Origin: CAVRIA01 sp963721115
GTDB lineage: Bacteria > Desulfobacterota > Binatia > HRBIN30 > CADEER01
Direction: 5' to 3'
Length of the DNA: 64,000 bases
Assembly (NCBI GenBank): GCA_963721115.1
Contig: CAVRIA010000004.1
Coordinates: forward strand, 806,001-870,000
Position numbers and translations under genes: made by a program. Below the pieces are notes generated by a model, which was not told the origin of the DNA, made no database searches, and was given only the letters and a program-made list of their open reading frames with translations. Shown in pieces: positions 8,328-19,441 of this stretch (positions within the stretch are counted from its first letter, which is position 1; each line of letters opens with the position of its first letter).

Positions 8328-8882
8328 TCAGCGCAATTGTCCCGCGCGACGCGGCTGGGCCGCCGCTCCCGGCTCCTCCCGGTCCCAGCGGGCCAGCAGG
8401 CTTCCGTCGTCCGACCAGTCGTACGAGGCGCGGCCTCGGAAGGCCTTCTTCAGCTCGTGTACGATGCGGTGCGCCAACTTCTGCGACGTCGTCAGCACCT
8501 CCAATCCGCCCTCGATCCTGTCGACGCTGACCACGCGGCGCAGCGGCTGCGTGAAGTCGGCCCGCGCCGCGACGTTCGAGACGCGCCGGCGGATGACGTC
8601 CTCGTTGCCCGCGACGAAGGCACCGCGGATCAGCACGCGCCCCAGGTACTCCTGGCCCTGCACCTGACGGCAGGCCGGACACGACTTCCACGTGGCGCGC
8701 TCGAGCAGCGTGTGCGTCACGCGGTGATCGCGGCGCCAGGTGCGGTTGACGAGGACGGCGCCGCACTGCTCGCACACGACCGGCTCGGCGGACCGCCCGA
8801 GGCGGCCCTCGGCCGCGACGCTCTTTCCCGTCCGCGTGCCGCGCCGATTGCCGCTGCGGATCAGGCTCTTTCCGCTGACCAT
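8328..8882 (-). CDS. BCAM0308-type zinc-ribbon protein (NMD3-like)
   Basis: A 184-residue cytoplasmic protein with a zinc ribbon made of CEQC (Cys37/Cys40) and CPAC (Cys68/Cys71). It is followed by an alpha/beta region with GQEYLGRVLIRGAFVAGNEDVIRRRVSNVAARA and VDRIEGGLEVLTTSQKLAHRI. This order matches the BCAM0308 family, often annotated as NMD protein affecting ribosome stability. The role is not established; RNA or ribosome binding is an inference from the NMD3 relationship. The start codon at 8882 gives the family N-terminus rich in Lys/Arg. It ends 27 nt before the DksA-BON start, in the same direction, and the two zinc-finger genes are probably cotranscribed. Confidence 0.72.
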   Translation of the reverse strand: MVSGKSLIRSGNRRGTRTGKSVAAEGRLGRSAEPVVCEQCGAVLVNRTWRRDHRVTHTLLERATWKSCPACRQVQGQEYLGRVLIRGAFVAGNEDVIRRRVSNVAARADFTQPLRRVVSVDRIEGGLEVLTTSQKLAHRIVHELKKAFRGRASYDWSDDGSLLARWDREEPGAAAQPRRAGQLR

Positions 8883-8912
8883 ACGAGCTATCCTCCGTGC
8901 CCCGGTCGCTGT

Positions 8913-9135
8913 TCAGAGGGCGGCCTGCCGAGCTCCCGGGTGTCCCTCGCCGATGTGCAGGCGGCGCAGCAGCGCCATCATCGGACACCAGTCGGTGAAG
9001 GCCGACTGCAGCAGGTTCGCCCCGACGAAAGCGGTGAAGACGTAGAAGCCCGGGTGGACGAGATAGCCGAGAACGACGCTCAAGCAGGATGAACATCCCG
9101 GCGATGCCGCGCAGCGCCCGTTCGACAGTGACCAT
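8913..9135 (-). CDS. DUF2892 (YgaP-type) inner-membrane protein, one frameshift
   Basis: A product of about 73 residues. The first 18 codons (MVTVERALRGIAGMFILL) are in one frame; the continuation, SVVLGYLVHPGFYVFTAFVG then NLLQSAFTDWCPM, is in the next frame. The break is a single surplus base near 9081-9083. Reconstructed, it is a standard DUF2892 protein: MTVERxLRxxAG, two transmembrane helices and the conserved FTxWCPM motif. GAGGAG precedes the ATG. Such small membrane proteins often accompany rhodanese or efflux genes; here it is divergent from the RND pump gene, which is itself full of indels. Sequencing error or recent decay are both possible. Confidence 0.7.
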
Positions 9136-9440
9136 TTTGAACGCTCCTCACGGAGGTATCGAGCAAGAACGATTCCGCTCCCACCGAGTCCGCGGGGTGC
9201 GGCGAATGGTCGCGCCGCGACGCGTCTCTGGGAAACGGGACCCGGCGAACGGTGCGGGGCTTCTGGCGTTTGAGACTGTTCGTTCCCGAAGCTGGGGATC
9301 GATGCGGGTCGCGGCGGGGCCGTTCCCGTCCGAGAGAGAGGCAGCGGCCTTGTCGCCGGGGCGGTCGCCGTTTGGCCGGTCCCTTGCTCCCGGCAGCGTC
9401 TACCTGCTCCAAGAGTGGGTCCGGTGAGGGAGATCGCTCC
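9136..9440. other. Divergent intergenic region, DUF2892 / RND pump
   Basis: About 305 nt between divergent genes. No coding sequence or repeat recognised; there is no confident promoter. AGGGAG at 9427-9432 is a plausible ribosome site for the GTG start at 9441. Confidence 0.35.
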
Positions 9441-12400
9441 GTGTCCGCGGTGGAAAACGAAACGTTCACGCAGCGCATCGTCGAGGTGTTCCTGCGCGGC
9501 AACCTGTCGGTGATGCTGATCGCCGTGTCGCTCCTGCTCGGCGCCGCGGCGCTGTGGGTGACGCCGCGCGAGGAGGAGCCGCAGATCGTCGTGCCGCTGG
9601 CCGACGTGTTCGTCTCGGCGCCCGGGCTGAGCGCCGGGGAGGTCGAGCGGCAGGTGGCCACGCGGCTGGAGAAGCTGCTCTACCAGATCGACGGCGTCGA
9701 GTACGTCTACTCGATGTCGCGCCCGGGCGCGGCGATCGTCACCGTGCGCTTCTACGTCGGCGAGGACCGCGAGGACTCGCCTGGTCAAGATCTACAACAA
9801 GATCCAGTCGAACATGGACCAGGTTCCGGCCGACGTCACCGGCTGGGTGGTCAAGCCGATCGAGATCGACGACGTGCCGATCGTCGACATCGCTCTGTGG
9901 AGCCGCGATCCCGAGCGCTACGGCGACTTCGCCCTGCGGCGCATCGCCGAGGAGATGGAGATCGAGCTGCAGGCGGTGGAGAACACCAACGCCGTGCGGG
10001 TGATCGGCGGCCGGCCGCGCCGCATCCGCGTGGAGCTCGACCCGCAGGCCCTGGCGGCGCGGCGCACGTCGCCCTCGGAGGTCGCCTGGGCGCTCGGCGT
10101 GTCCAACGCGCGCGCGCAGACGGAGGGCTTCGACCAGGGCGATCAGCGCTTCCTGGTCGACGCCGGCGACGTCTTCCGCGACGCCGACGAGGTGCGCTCG
10201 GCGGTGGTCAACGTGGTCGACGGCGCGCCGGTGTACCTGAACGACGTGGCGCGGGTGGAGGACGGCCCGGAGGAGGTCGACCTCTACACCTGGATCGGCT
10301 TCGGGCCGGCGCGATCCGCGCGGCCACGCAGCGCGCTTCGACGCCTTCTCGCCCGCCGTCCACATCGCCGTGGCCAAGAAGAAGGGGACCAACGCCGTGT
10401 GGGTCGCGCGGCGATCGAGGCGCGCATGCACGAGCTGGCCGCCGACCACCTGCCCGACGGCGTGCACGTACGCGATCACCCGCGACTACGGCGAGACCGC
10501 CAACGACAAGGTGAACGAGCTGGTCGAGGGCCTGGTCGTCGCGATCGTGATCGTCATCGGCCTGATCGCCCTGACGCTCGGCTGGCGCGAGGCGCTGGTC
10601 GTCGCGGTGGCGGTCCCGATCACCTTCTCGCTCACGCTGCTCGTCAACTACTTGGTCGGCTACACGATCAACCGCGTGACGCTGTTCGCGCTGATCCTGG
10701 CGCTCGGCCTGGTGGTCGACGATCCGATCGTCGACGTGGAGAACATCTACCGCCACTTCCAGATGCGCCAGGAGCCGCCCCTGCAGGCGGTGCTGACGGC
10801 GGTGCAGCGAGGTGCGCCCGCCGATCATCCTCGCCACGCTGGCGGTGATCATCTCGTTCCTGCCGATGTTCTTCATCACCGGCATGATGGGCCCCTACAT
10901 GCGCCCCATGGCGCTCAACGTGCCGCTGACCATGCTGATGAGCATGGTCGTCGCCTTCACGATCACGCCGTGGATGACCTACCACGTGCTGAAGGGCGAG
11001 TACGGCAAAGAGGGCGAGGCGCCCTGGACCGTCGAGGGCAGCGCCGATCTACCGCGTCTACTCGCGCGTTCTCGACCCGCTGCTGCGCCGCCGCCCGCTG
11101 GCCGTCGGGCTGCTCGTGGTGATGTTGCTGCTCTTCCTCGGCGCCGTGTGGCTGGCCGGCGACCGCAGCGTGCCGCTCAAGATGCTGCCCTTCGACAACA
11201 AGAACGAGTTCCAGGTCGTCGTCGACATGCCCGAGGGGACGACGCTGGAGCGCACCGACGCGGCCGTGCGCGCCCTGGCCGAGGTGCCTGCGCAGCGCGC
11301 CCGAGGTGACCGACTTCACGCTGTACAGCGGCCTCGCCTCGCCGATGGACTTCAACGGCCTGGTGCGCCACTACTACCTGCGGCGCGGCCCGAACGTGGC
11401 CGACATCCGCGTCAACCTGGTGCACAAGAACGACCGCGTGCAGCAGTCGCACGAGATCGTGCTGCGCCTGCGCGACCAGCTGGCCGCGGTGGCCGGCGCA
11501 GTGGGGCGCGAACATCAAGCTGGTCGAGACGCCGCCCGGGCCGCCGGTGATCTCGACGATCACCGCCGAGGTCTACGGCGACCCGGCGGTGCCCTACGCG
11601 ACCGCTGCAGTCGGCGGCGCTGGTCGGTCGCCGACCGCCTGCGCCGCGAGCCGTGCGTGGTCGACGTCGACACCACGGTCGAGGCCGACGCAGCCGAAGT
11701 GGGTCTTCGACGTCGACAAGGAGAAGGCGGCGCTGTCGGGCGTCGCCACCGCGGACGTGGCGCAGACGGTGCAGATGGCGCTCGACGGCCTGTCGGCGAC
11801 GCGCCTGCACGCGCCCGGCGAGGTCGAACCCGCTGCGAGATCGTGCTGCGCCTGCCGCGCGCCTCGCGCAGCTCGGTCGAGGACCTGCGCGCCATCTATC
11901 TGAAGGGGCGGCCGGGATACGTGCAGGTGAGGGAGGCGGGCGGCCTGCGCGCCGCGCCCATCCCGCTGGTCCAGCTCGGCGAGCTCGGCCGTTTCGACGA
12001 GTCGGTGCGCGAGCAGACGATCTACCACAAGAACCTGCGGCGCGTGGCCTACGTCTTCGCCGAGATGGCGGGCCGCGCCCCGGCCGAGGCGATCATCGAC
12101 GTCGGCGCCGACCAGGTCGGCGCCGGCGCCGGCGGGCGCCAGCCAGCGAGGCCCGACCGCTGGCCGAGCGCACCTACTTCTCCAACGGCGGCGGCGATGC
12201 CGTGGGCGCTGCCCGCCGGGCACGCAGGCGGTGTGGAGCGGCGAGGGCGAGTGGAAGATCACCCTCGACGTCTTCCGCGACCTGGGCATCGCCTTCGGCG
12301 TCGCCTGCCTGGGCATCTACGTCCTGCTCGTCTACCAGACCGGCTCGTACTCTCATGCCGCTGATCCTGATGATCTCGATCCCGCTGACGTGATCGGCAT

Positions 12401-12829
12401 CATGCCCGGCTTCTGGCTGCTGAACCGCCTGACCGCCGACGCGGTCGGGGGCTATCCCAACCCGGTCTTCTTCACCGCCACCGCGATGATCGGCATGATC
12501 GCGCTGTCGGGCATCGCGGTGCGCAACGCCATCCTGCTGATCGAGTTCGTCCACGAGCGCCTGCGGGCCGGGGACGATCTGCGCGCGGCGCTGCTGGGCA
12601 GCGGCGCGGTGCGCTTCCGGCCGATCTTCCTGACCGCCGGCACGGCGATGCTGGCGGCGTGGCCGATCACGCTGGACCCGATCTTCTCCGGCCTGGCGTG
12701 GGCGCTGATCTTCGGCCTGTTCGTCTCGACCGCCTTCACCTGGTGGTGATCCCGGTGACCTACGACCTGGTCTACCGCCATCGCGCCGGACACGGGCTGC
12801 CGGCGTGGGAACAGGAGGAACGCCAATGA
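9441..12829 (+). pseudogene. RND efflux permease, many frameshifts
   Basis: One continuous AcrB/HAE1-type inner-membrane permease spread over all three forward frames. It runs from GTG 9441 (VENETFTQRIVEVFLRG, TM1) through PREEEPQIVVPLADVFVSAPG, KIYNKIQSNMDQVP, the TM2-6 block (ALGLVVDDPIVDVENIYRHF, with the family's acidic relay region), GTTLERTDAAVRALAEVP, and the TM8-12 block with SGIAVRNAILLIEFVHER, to a TGA at 12827-12829. I count about a dozen single-base shifts, near 9780, 10308, 10405, 10475, 10808, 11042, 11290, 11505, 11610, 11826, 12135, 12230, 12355 and 12743. Protein conservation between breaks is excellent, so the lesions are recent or are sequencing errors. The stop overlaps the ATG of the adaptor gene (ATGA). 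Confidence 0.8.
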
Positions 12830-13902
12830 CGCGGTGGATCTCGCAGCTGCTGCGCGCAGGGCTCGCGCTTTGCGCGATGGTGCTTCTCATCCTCTGGATG
12901 TCCGGCTTTTTCGGCACCAAGATCCGCCCCGGCGCGGTGCCGATCGAGGCGCAGATGGCGACCCCGCAGACGGTGGTGGCGGCGGTGGAGGAGGCATCCA
13001 TCCCGGTGATCGAGGAGGCGGCCGGCACCATCCAGGCCGAGCGCAAGACCGTCGTCTCGTCGCGCATCCTGGCCGTCATCCGCGAGGTGCTGGTCAACTC
13101 CGGCGATCCGGTGCAGGCGGGCGCCACGCTGGTCGTGCTCGACGATCGCGAGCTGCGCAGCAAGGTCGAGGAGGCGAACCGGGCGGTGCAGGCCGCCGCC
13201 GCGGCGCGCCAGCGCGCGGCGAGCGACTTCGAGCGCGGGCGCAAGCTGCGCGCCTCCGGCGTGATCAGCCAGAGCGAGTTCGATCAGGTCGAGTCGTCGT
13301 TCAAGATCGCCGACGCCGAGCTGGAGCGCGCCCAGCAGGCGGCGCAGTCGGGCGAAGTGGCGCTTTCCTACACGCGCATCAGCTCGCCGGTGACCGGCCG
13401 GGTGATCGAGCGGCTGGCCGACCCCGGCGACACCGCCGTGCCGGGAACGCCGCTGCTGTCGCTCTACGACCCGACGGCGCTGCGCATCGAGGTCCCCGTG
13501 CGCGAGTCGCTGGTGACGCGCCTGGCGGTCGGCGATCGGCTCGCCGTGCGCGTGGGAGACGAGAAGGAGACGCTGCAGGGACGGATCGACGAGATCGTTC
13601 CCCAGGCCGAGGCCGGCTCGCGGACCTTCCTGGTCAAGATCGGGTTGCCGAAGCACGCAGGCCTGTACACGGGTATGTTCGGGCGCGTGCTGCTCCCGGC
13701 CGGCGAGCGCACGCGCGTCCTGGCTCCGGCCGCCTCCATCGAGCGCATGGGGCAGCTCGACTTCGCCTACGTCGTCAGCGACGACGGCCGCCTGGTGCGC
13801 CGTCTGGTGACCCTGGGCCCCGTCACCGGCGACGGACGCGTGGAGATCCTCAGCGGCCTGCGCCCCGGCGAGAAGATCGCGGCGCGGCCGCCGGAGTGTT
13901 GA
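12826..13902 (+). CDS. RND efflux periplasmic adaptor (HlyD/MFP family)
   Basis: A 358-residue membrane fusion protein linking an RND permease to an outer-membrane channel. An N-terminal membrane anchor (LLRAGLALCAMVLLILWMSGFFG) leads to a lipoyl half (AGTIQAERKTVVSSRILAVI), a coiled-coil hairpin (about 110-170, VEEANRAVQAAAAARQRAASDFERG), the second lipoyl half (ALSYTRISSPVTGRVIERLA), a beta-barrel and a membrane-proximal domain ending in LRPGEKIAARP. ATG 12826 overlaps the stop of the upstream permease by 4 nt, which favours translational coupling and an order (permease then adaptor) opposite to the usual one. No TolC-like gene is nearby. Unlike the permease, this gene is intact. Confidence 0.9.
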   Translation: MTRWISQLLRAGLALCAMVLLILWMSGFFGTKIRPGAVPIEAQMATPQTVVAAVEEASIPVIEEAAGTIQAERKTVVSSRILAVIREVLVNSGDPVQAGATLVVLDDRELRSKVEEANRAVQAAAAARQRAASDFERGRKLRASGVISQSEFDQVESSFKIADAELERAQQAAQSGEVALSYTRISSPVTGRVIERLADPGDTAVPGTPLLSLYDPTALRIEVPVRESLVTRLAVGDRLAVRVGDEKETLQGRIDEIVPQAEAGSRTFLVKIGLPKHAGLYTGMFGRVLLPAGERTRVLAPAASIERMGQLDFAYVVSDDGRLVRRLVTLGPVTGDGRVEILSGLRPGEKIAARPPEC

Positions 13903-14135
13903 AGTGATGGAGTGATGCAGTGTTGAGGTGGTGGAGTGCAGAGAGGCGTGACCGGTGAGCCAGTGAACCGGTGTGCCGGTGTGCGGGTATGAGGATTTGC
14001 GGCGGTGAGGGTTGGAGCGGAGAGAGGCGCAACTGGTGACCGATCGCGACAGCGCCGGGCACCGGCTGACCGGCGCACGGCGACCGGCGCACCGGTTCAC
14101 CCATCCGGTCACTGCCCGGTCACGTCCCTCCCCCC
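13903..14135. repeat. Complementary GTGACCGGTG / CACCGGTCAC repeat arrays
   Basis: After the adaptor stop: GTGATGGAGTGATGCAGTG-type units, then GTGACCGGTGAGCCAGTG and GTGTGCCGGTGTGC-type units up to about 13990. After about 50 nt the C-rich counterpart appears (about 14045-14125: ACCGGCTGACCGGCGCAC, CACCGGTTCACCCATCCGG, TCACTGCCCGGTCACGTCC). This spacer of about 300 nt therefore carries opposite-strand copies of one family. Any open frame through it is repeat-encoded and not included in the flanking genes. Confidence 0.6.
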
Positions 14136-14209
14136 GAACCTCGACGCGCAAGGTCGAAATTCCATCCCTTGCGGCTTTCCACGCTTCGGAATATTCACAA
14201 TTCCAACCG

Positions 14210-15589
<1,380 letters not shown>

Positions 15590-15734
15590 GGCGGCGGAGG
15601 GCGCTTTGCCACAATTGGGAAGGAGCCCGGCCCCCGGTCGCCAGGCGCGGCCGAATCTGCGTCTGCTTGTGGCCGCAGAGTCGCCCGGAGAATCGGATGG
15701 ATGGGTGGCATGGACGATGCTTTCCCTGTGGCTC

Positions 15735-16211
15735 ATGTTGGTCGGCCGCTTCATGTCTCGCTACCTGCTGACGGTGACGCCGGAGGACACGGTCAGCAAG
15801 GCGCGCGTGCTCATGCGGGAGGGGCACGTCGACCGGCTCCCGGTAGTGGTGGGGCGCCGTCTGGTCGGCATCGTCACCGAGCGCGACATCTGGGAGCGCC
15901 TGCCGGTGGCTGCCGTGCTGCTGGCAGAACGCGACGCCGACGACCTGCTTCTGCACATGTCGGTGGGCGGCGTCATGGATCTGGAGCCCGCCACGGTTGC
16001 CGTCAGCACGCCGCTGGCGGACGCCGCCCGCCTCATGCGGAAGCGGGGCAAGGAGAGTCTGGCGGTGGTCGACCGCGGCGAGCTGGTGGGTCTGCTGACG
16101 GAGAGCGACGTGGTCGACGGATTGCTCGTCGCGCTGGGCGCGAATGCGGCGCCGGCGGAGCGCGCCGGCGGCCGCTGCGCCGTTCCGGCCGGACGCAACG
16201 CGGAGGGATAG
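15735..16211 (+). CDS. Tandem-CBS domain protein
   Basis: A 158-residue cytoplasmic protein made of two CBS motifs forming one Bateman module. CBS1 is about 5-60 (SRYLLTVTPEDTVSKARVLM to RLVGIVTERDIWERL) and CBS2 about 75-135 (VMDLEPATVAVSTPLADAARL to ELVGLLTESDVVDGL). Such modules bind adenine nucleotides and act as energy sensors. The start is uncertain: ATG 15735 (MLVGRFMSRY) matches the N-terminus of its neighbour MLVRDYMTRN, while ATG 15717 adds six residues. The C-terminal 20 residues are low complexity. It is separated by one base from a second CBS gene, so the pair is an operon and probably a tandem duplication. Confidence 0.8.
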   Translation: MLVGRFMSRYLLTVTPEDTVSKARVLMREGHVDRLPVVVGRRLVGIVTERDIWERLPVAAVLLAERDADDLLLHMSVGGVMDLEPATVAVSTPLADAARLMRKRGKESLAVVDRGELVGLLTESDVVDGLLVALGANAAPAERAGGRCAVPAGRNAEG

Positions 16212-16212
16212 G

Positions 16213-16629
16213 ATGCTGGTGCGAGATTACATGACCCGCAACGTCGTCACCATGAAGCCGCTCGACACGGCGCGCGCTGCGCGCGAGCTGATGCTCGAGC
16301 GGCGCATCCAGCAGGTGCCGGTGGTGACGCGTGGCGAATTGCTGGGCATCGTCACCGACCGCGACATCCGCGACGTCTTCCCGACCGCCGTGGTCAGTCA
16401 CCTCGGCAAGGAGATCGACGAGTTCACCGGCAAGATCACTCTCGAGTCGGTGATGACCGCGGACGTGGTGACGATCGGCGGCGACGAGCCGGCTTCCCGC
16501 GCCGCCGAGCTTCTGCGCGCCCGCCGCATCGGTGCGTTGCCCGTCGTCGACGCCGGCAATCTCGTCGGCATCATCACTCGCAGCGACCTGCTCGCCGCCT
16601 TCATCGACCTGTCAAAGACGGAGGAGTAG
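16213..16629 (+). CDS. Tandem-CBS domain protein
   Basis: A 138-residue Bateman-module protein. CBS1 begins MLVRDYMTRNVVTMKPLDTA and ends LLGIVTDRDIRDVFP; CBS2 runs from VMTADVVTIGGDEPAS to LVGIITRSDLLAAF. The G-I-V/I-T-x-(R/S)-D signature that contacts the ribose of bound nucleotide is present in both halves. Its start, with GGAGGGATAGG directly upstream, is one base after the stop of the upstream CBS gene. The two proteins are paralogues and could heterodimerise. The neighbouring pckA may suggest a link to energy status, but this is speculative. Confidence 0.86.
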   Translation: MLVRDYMTRNVVTMKPLDTARAARELMLERRIQQVPVVTRGELLGIVTDRDIRDVFPTAVVSHLGKEIDEFTGKITLESVMTADVVTIGGDEPASRAAELLRARRIGALPVVDAGNLVGIITRSDLLAAFIDLSKTEE

Positions 16630-16796
16630 GGGGGGAGTCGATTCAGTGCTGGAGTGCTGAATCACGGAGTCACTGGATAAGACCGCACCCCTCCCCCGGT
16701 TGCGTTTCTTCGCGCCTTAAACAATAAGAAAGGATGCCTCTTCGCCGCTCCAGGAGCGGTGTGGCGGGCACCACATCGCGCCAAGAAGGGACGAGC
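16630..16796. other. Spacer before pckA with short repeats
   Basis: A short spacer of 167 nt. It begins with AGTGCTGGAGTGCTGAATCACGG-like units resembling the other gene-end repeats. CTCCAGGAGCG near 16748 may form a small hairpin. An AT-richer patch (GCGCCTTAAACAATAAGAAAGG, about 16712-16733) is a likely promoter area for pckA. Confidence 0.3.
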
Positions 16797-18401
16797 ATGC
16801 AACAGGTCGGACGGGCCATCAGCCAGTACGGATTGGAGCAACACGGGATCAATCACGTCGGGACGGCGTTCTGGAACCTCCCGACGCCGGCTCTCTACGA
16901 GCAGTCGATTCGCCGCCTCGAGGGGACCGTCGCTCACCTCGGTCCGCTGGTGGTTCGAACAGGCCACCACACCGGACGCGCCCCGAAGGACCGTTTCATC
17001 GTCCGCGAGCCCTCCAGCGAGAACAAGATCTGGTGGGGCAAGGTCAACCACGACTTCCAGGAGCACCACTTCGACCTCATGTACCGCCGCCTGCTCGCCT
17101 ACCTGCAGGGCGGGGACGTGTTCGTCCAGGACTGCTACGTCGGCGCGGACCCCAATTACCGCCGCAAGGTGCGCGTGATTACCGAAACCGCCTGGCACAG
17201 CCTGTTCGCCCGCAACATGTTCCTGCGCCCGCCGCTCGAGGACCTCGCCACCATCGTTCCCGATTTCACGATCATCCAGGCGCCTCACTTCCACGCCGAC
17301 CCGTCGGAGGATGGCACGCGCTCCGAAGCTTTCATCCTCATTCACTTCGGCCGCCGCATGGTTCTCATCGGCGGCACCGCCTACGCGGGCGAGATCAAGA
17401 AGTCCGTGTTCGGCATCATGAACTATGTCCTGCCGCAGCAGGGCGTGCTGTCCATGCACAGCTCGGCCAACGTCGGCGCGGACGGTGCCTCCGCGGTCTA
17501 CTTCGGCCTCTCCGGCACCGGCAAGACGACGCTGTCGGCGGATCCGCAGCGCACGCTGGTCGGCGACGACGAGCACGGCTGGAGCGACGACGGGATCTTC
17601 AACTTCGAGGGTGGCTGCTACGCCAAGGTCATCCGCCTGTCGCCGGAGGGCGAGCCCGAGATCTACGACACGACGCGCCGCTTCGGCACGGTGCTGGAGA
17701 ACGTCACCATCGATCCGGTCACGCACCGGCTCGACCTCAACGACGAGTCGCTCACCGAGAACACCCGCGCCGCCTATCCGATCACGTACATCCCGAACGC
17801 TTCGGAGAGCGGCACCGCCGGCCATCCGAGCGACATCATCATGCTCACCTGCGACGCCTTCGGCGTCCTGCCGCCGATCGCCAAGCTCACCTCCGCCCAG
17901 GCCATGTACCATTTCCTGTCCGGGTACACGGCCAAGGTCGCCGGCACGGAGCAGGGCATCACCGAGCCGGAGGCGACGTTCAGCACCTGCTTCGGCGCGC
18001 CGTTCATGCCGCTCCACCCGACCGTGTACGCGCGCCTGCTGGGAGAGAAGATCGCGCGCCACAAGGTGCGCGTGTGGCTGCTCAACACCGGCTGGAGCGG
18101 CGGCGCTTACGGCGTCGGGTCGCGCATGAAGCTGTCGTACACGCGCGCGCTCCTGCACGCGGCGTTGGAGGGCAATCTCGACAAGATTTCGTACAGCCAG
18201 GATCCGGTGTTCGGCGTGGCGGTGCCCGACCAGTGCCCCGGTGTTCCGAACGAGATCCTGACGCCGCGCAACACCTGGAAGGACAAGCAGGCGTACGACC
18301 GCAAGGCCAAGGATCTGGCCGGACGCTTTCGCGACAACTTCCGGGATTTCGAAGGACACGTCGAGGCCGACGTGCGCGACGCATCGCCGGCGGCCGCCTG
18401 A
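16797..18401 (+). CDS. pckA: Phosphoenolpyruvate carboxykinase (ATP)
   Basis: A 534-residue ATP-dependent PEP carboxykinase (oxaloacetate + ATP to PEP + ADP + CO2), the first step of gluconeogenesis, cytoplasmic. Visible signatures are RTGHHTGRAPKDRF near 58 (oxaloacetate site), the kinase-1a P-loop GLSGTGKTTLS from residue 237 (Lys243), kinase-2 GDDEHGWSDDGIFNFEGGCYAK, and the adenine-binding ENTRAAYPI segment. Length matches E. coli PckA (540). The ATG at 16797 follows AAGAAGGGACGAGC; an in-frame ATG at 16734 would add 21 residues without family similarity. High confidence. Confidence 0.97.
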   Translation: MQQVGRAISQYGLEQHGINHVGTAFWNLPTPALYEQSIRRLEGTVAHLGPLVVRTGHHTGRAPKDRFIVREPSSENKIWWGKVNHDFQEHHFDLMYRRLLAYLQGGDVFVQDCYVGADPNYRRKVRVITETAWHSLFARNMFLRPPLEDLATIVPDFTIIQAPHFHADPSEDGTRSEAFILIHFGRRMVLIGGTAYAGEIKKSVFGIMNYVLPQQGVLSMHSSANVGADGASAVYFGLSGTGKTTLSADPQRTLVGDDEHGWSDDGIFNFEGGCYAKVIRLSPEGEPEIYDTTRRFGTVLENVTIDPVTHRLDLNDESLTENTRAAYPITYIPNASESGTAGHPSDIIMLTCDAFGVLPPIAKLTSAQAMYHFLSGYTAKVAGTEQGITEPEATFSTCFGAPFMPLHPTVYARLLGEKIARHKVRVWLLNTGWSGGAYGVGSRMKLSYTRALLHAALEGNLDKISYSQDPVFGVAVPDQCPGVPNEILTPRNTWKDKQAYDRKAKDLAGRFRDNFRDFEGHVEADVRDASPAAA

Positions 18402-18533
18402 CGGCCGGAAATGCGATGACGTGTCTCGAAGGAGTTCCTCGAGAAGGAATCTCGTGATGCCAACGAGGTACTAGCCCAGGTCGGAGACATCGGTGGCCGC
18501 GCCGCGGCCAGGCCGGCGGCGGAGGGAGAGCCA

Positions 18534-19424
18534 GTGCAGGTAAGGAGCGGGGAAATCGACAAGGCGGCCGGCCGCGGCCGCGCGGCGAAGCGGCGCCAGG
18601 CTGCAGCCGACGAGGCGCGACTGCTTCTCGGCGGCGCCGAGCCGGCGGCGGGAGAGAGACCGCGAAGCGGCTCGGGAGTGCGCCTGCGCGCCTCGGTGCT
18701 GATCGCCGACCTGCGCGGCTTCACGCGTCTGTCGGCTCGCCTGGAGCCCGCTGAAGTGGTGGCGCTTTTGCAGGACTTCTTCACCGCCATGACCGACGTC
18801 GCGGTCGCCAACCACGCCGGTATCGATCGTTTGATCGGCGACGCGGTCATGCTCGTTTACGGCGTGCCGCGGCCGCGCAAGGACGATCCGATCCGCGCCG
18901 TGCGCACCGCGCTCGATCTGCAGCGCGCCTTCCTGGCGCTGCGCAATCGCTGGCTCAAGGAGGGCAGGGCGGTGGGCCGAGAGGTGGGCCTCAGCATCGG
19001 GGTGGCGAGCGGTGACGTCATCGTCGCCAGCCTCGGAGCGGGCGCGCCGCCGGAGTCGACGACCATCGGCGAGGCGGTGAGGGCGGCGTCGCGCCTGTGC
19101 GTCGGTGCGCGCCTGGCGGAGAGCTTGCTCGACGAGGCGACGTACTCGGCCGTCTGCGGCCCGCTCGACCGCGAGGTCGTGTTCACCTCGCGCGAGGTGG
19201 CGTTGAAGGCGCGCGACAGCGTCTCCGGCTATCACGTGCAGAGCCGCCGCGCCGGCCTGCACGTCGTCCCGCCCCGTCCGGTGATCGACCCTGTCTGCCA
19301 CGCCCAGCTCACGCCGAGCGGCGCCGTCCGCCGCCACCTGCGCGGCGAGACACAGTACTTCTGCTCGCAGACGTGTGCGAGGCGCTACGCGGAGGAGGAG
19401 AGGGGCGTGACGGGTGGCCGGTGA
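18534..19424 (+). CDS. Class III nucleotide cyclase-like protein fused to a YHS domain
   Basis: A 296-residue protein with a GTG start after GGAGGGAGAG. Residues 52-235 are a class III adenylate/guanylate cyclase domain with both metal aspartates (Asp59 in LIADLRGF, Asp103 in LIGDAVMLVYG). Two catalytic positions deviate: the base-selecting Lys is Arg99, and the transition-state Asn of the V-N-x-A-x-R motif is Arg183, although Arg187 is kept. Residues 251-290 are a YHS/TRASH-type metal-binding domain (DPVCHAQL, then FCSQTCARRY; Cys255, Cys277, Cys281). This suggests a metal-responsive or catalytically altered cyclase homologue. No membrane segment. The stop overlaps a possible GTG start of the carbonic anhydrase gene. 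Confidence 0.83.
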   Translation: MQVRSGEIDKAAGRGRAAKRRQAAADEARLLLGGAEPAAGERPRSGSGVRLRASVLIADLRGFTRLSARLEPAEVVALLQDFFTAMTDVAVANHAGIDRLIGDAVMLVYGVPRPRKDDPIRAVRTALDLQRAFLALRNRWLKEGRAVGREVGLSIGVASGDVIVASLGAGAPPESTTIGEAVRAASRLCVGARLAESLLDEATYSAVCGPLDREVVFTSREVALKARDSVSGYHVQSRRAGLHVVPPRPVIDPVCHAQLTPSGAVRRHLRGETQYFCSQTCARRYAEEERGVTGGR

Positions 19425-19441
19425 CCGGTTCCCCGATCCGC

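Noticed and set aside
16734..16796. Earlier pckA start
   Set aside because: Adds 21 residues of Arg/Ser-rich sequence not seen in the family; a ribosome site precedes 16797.
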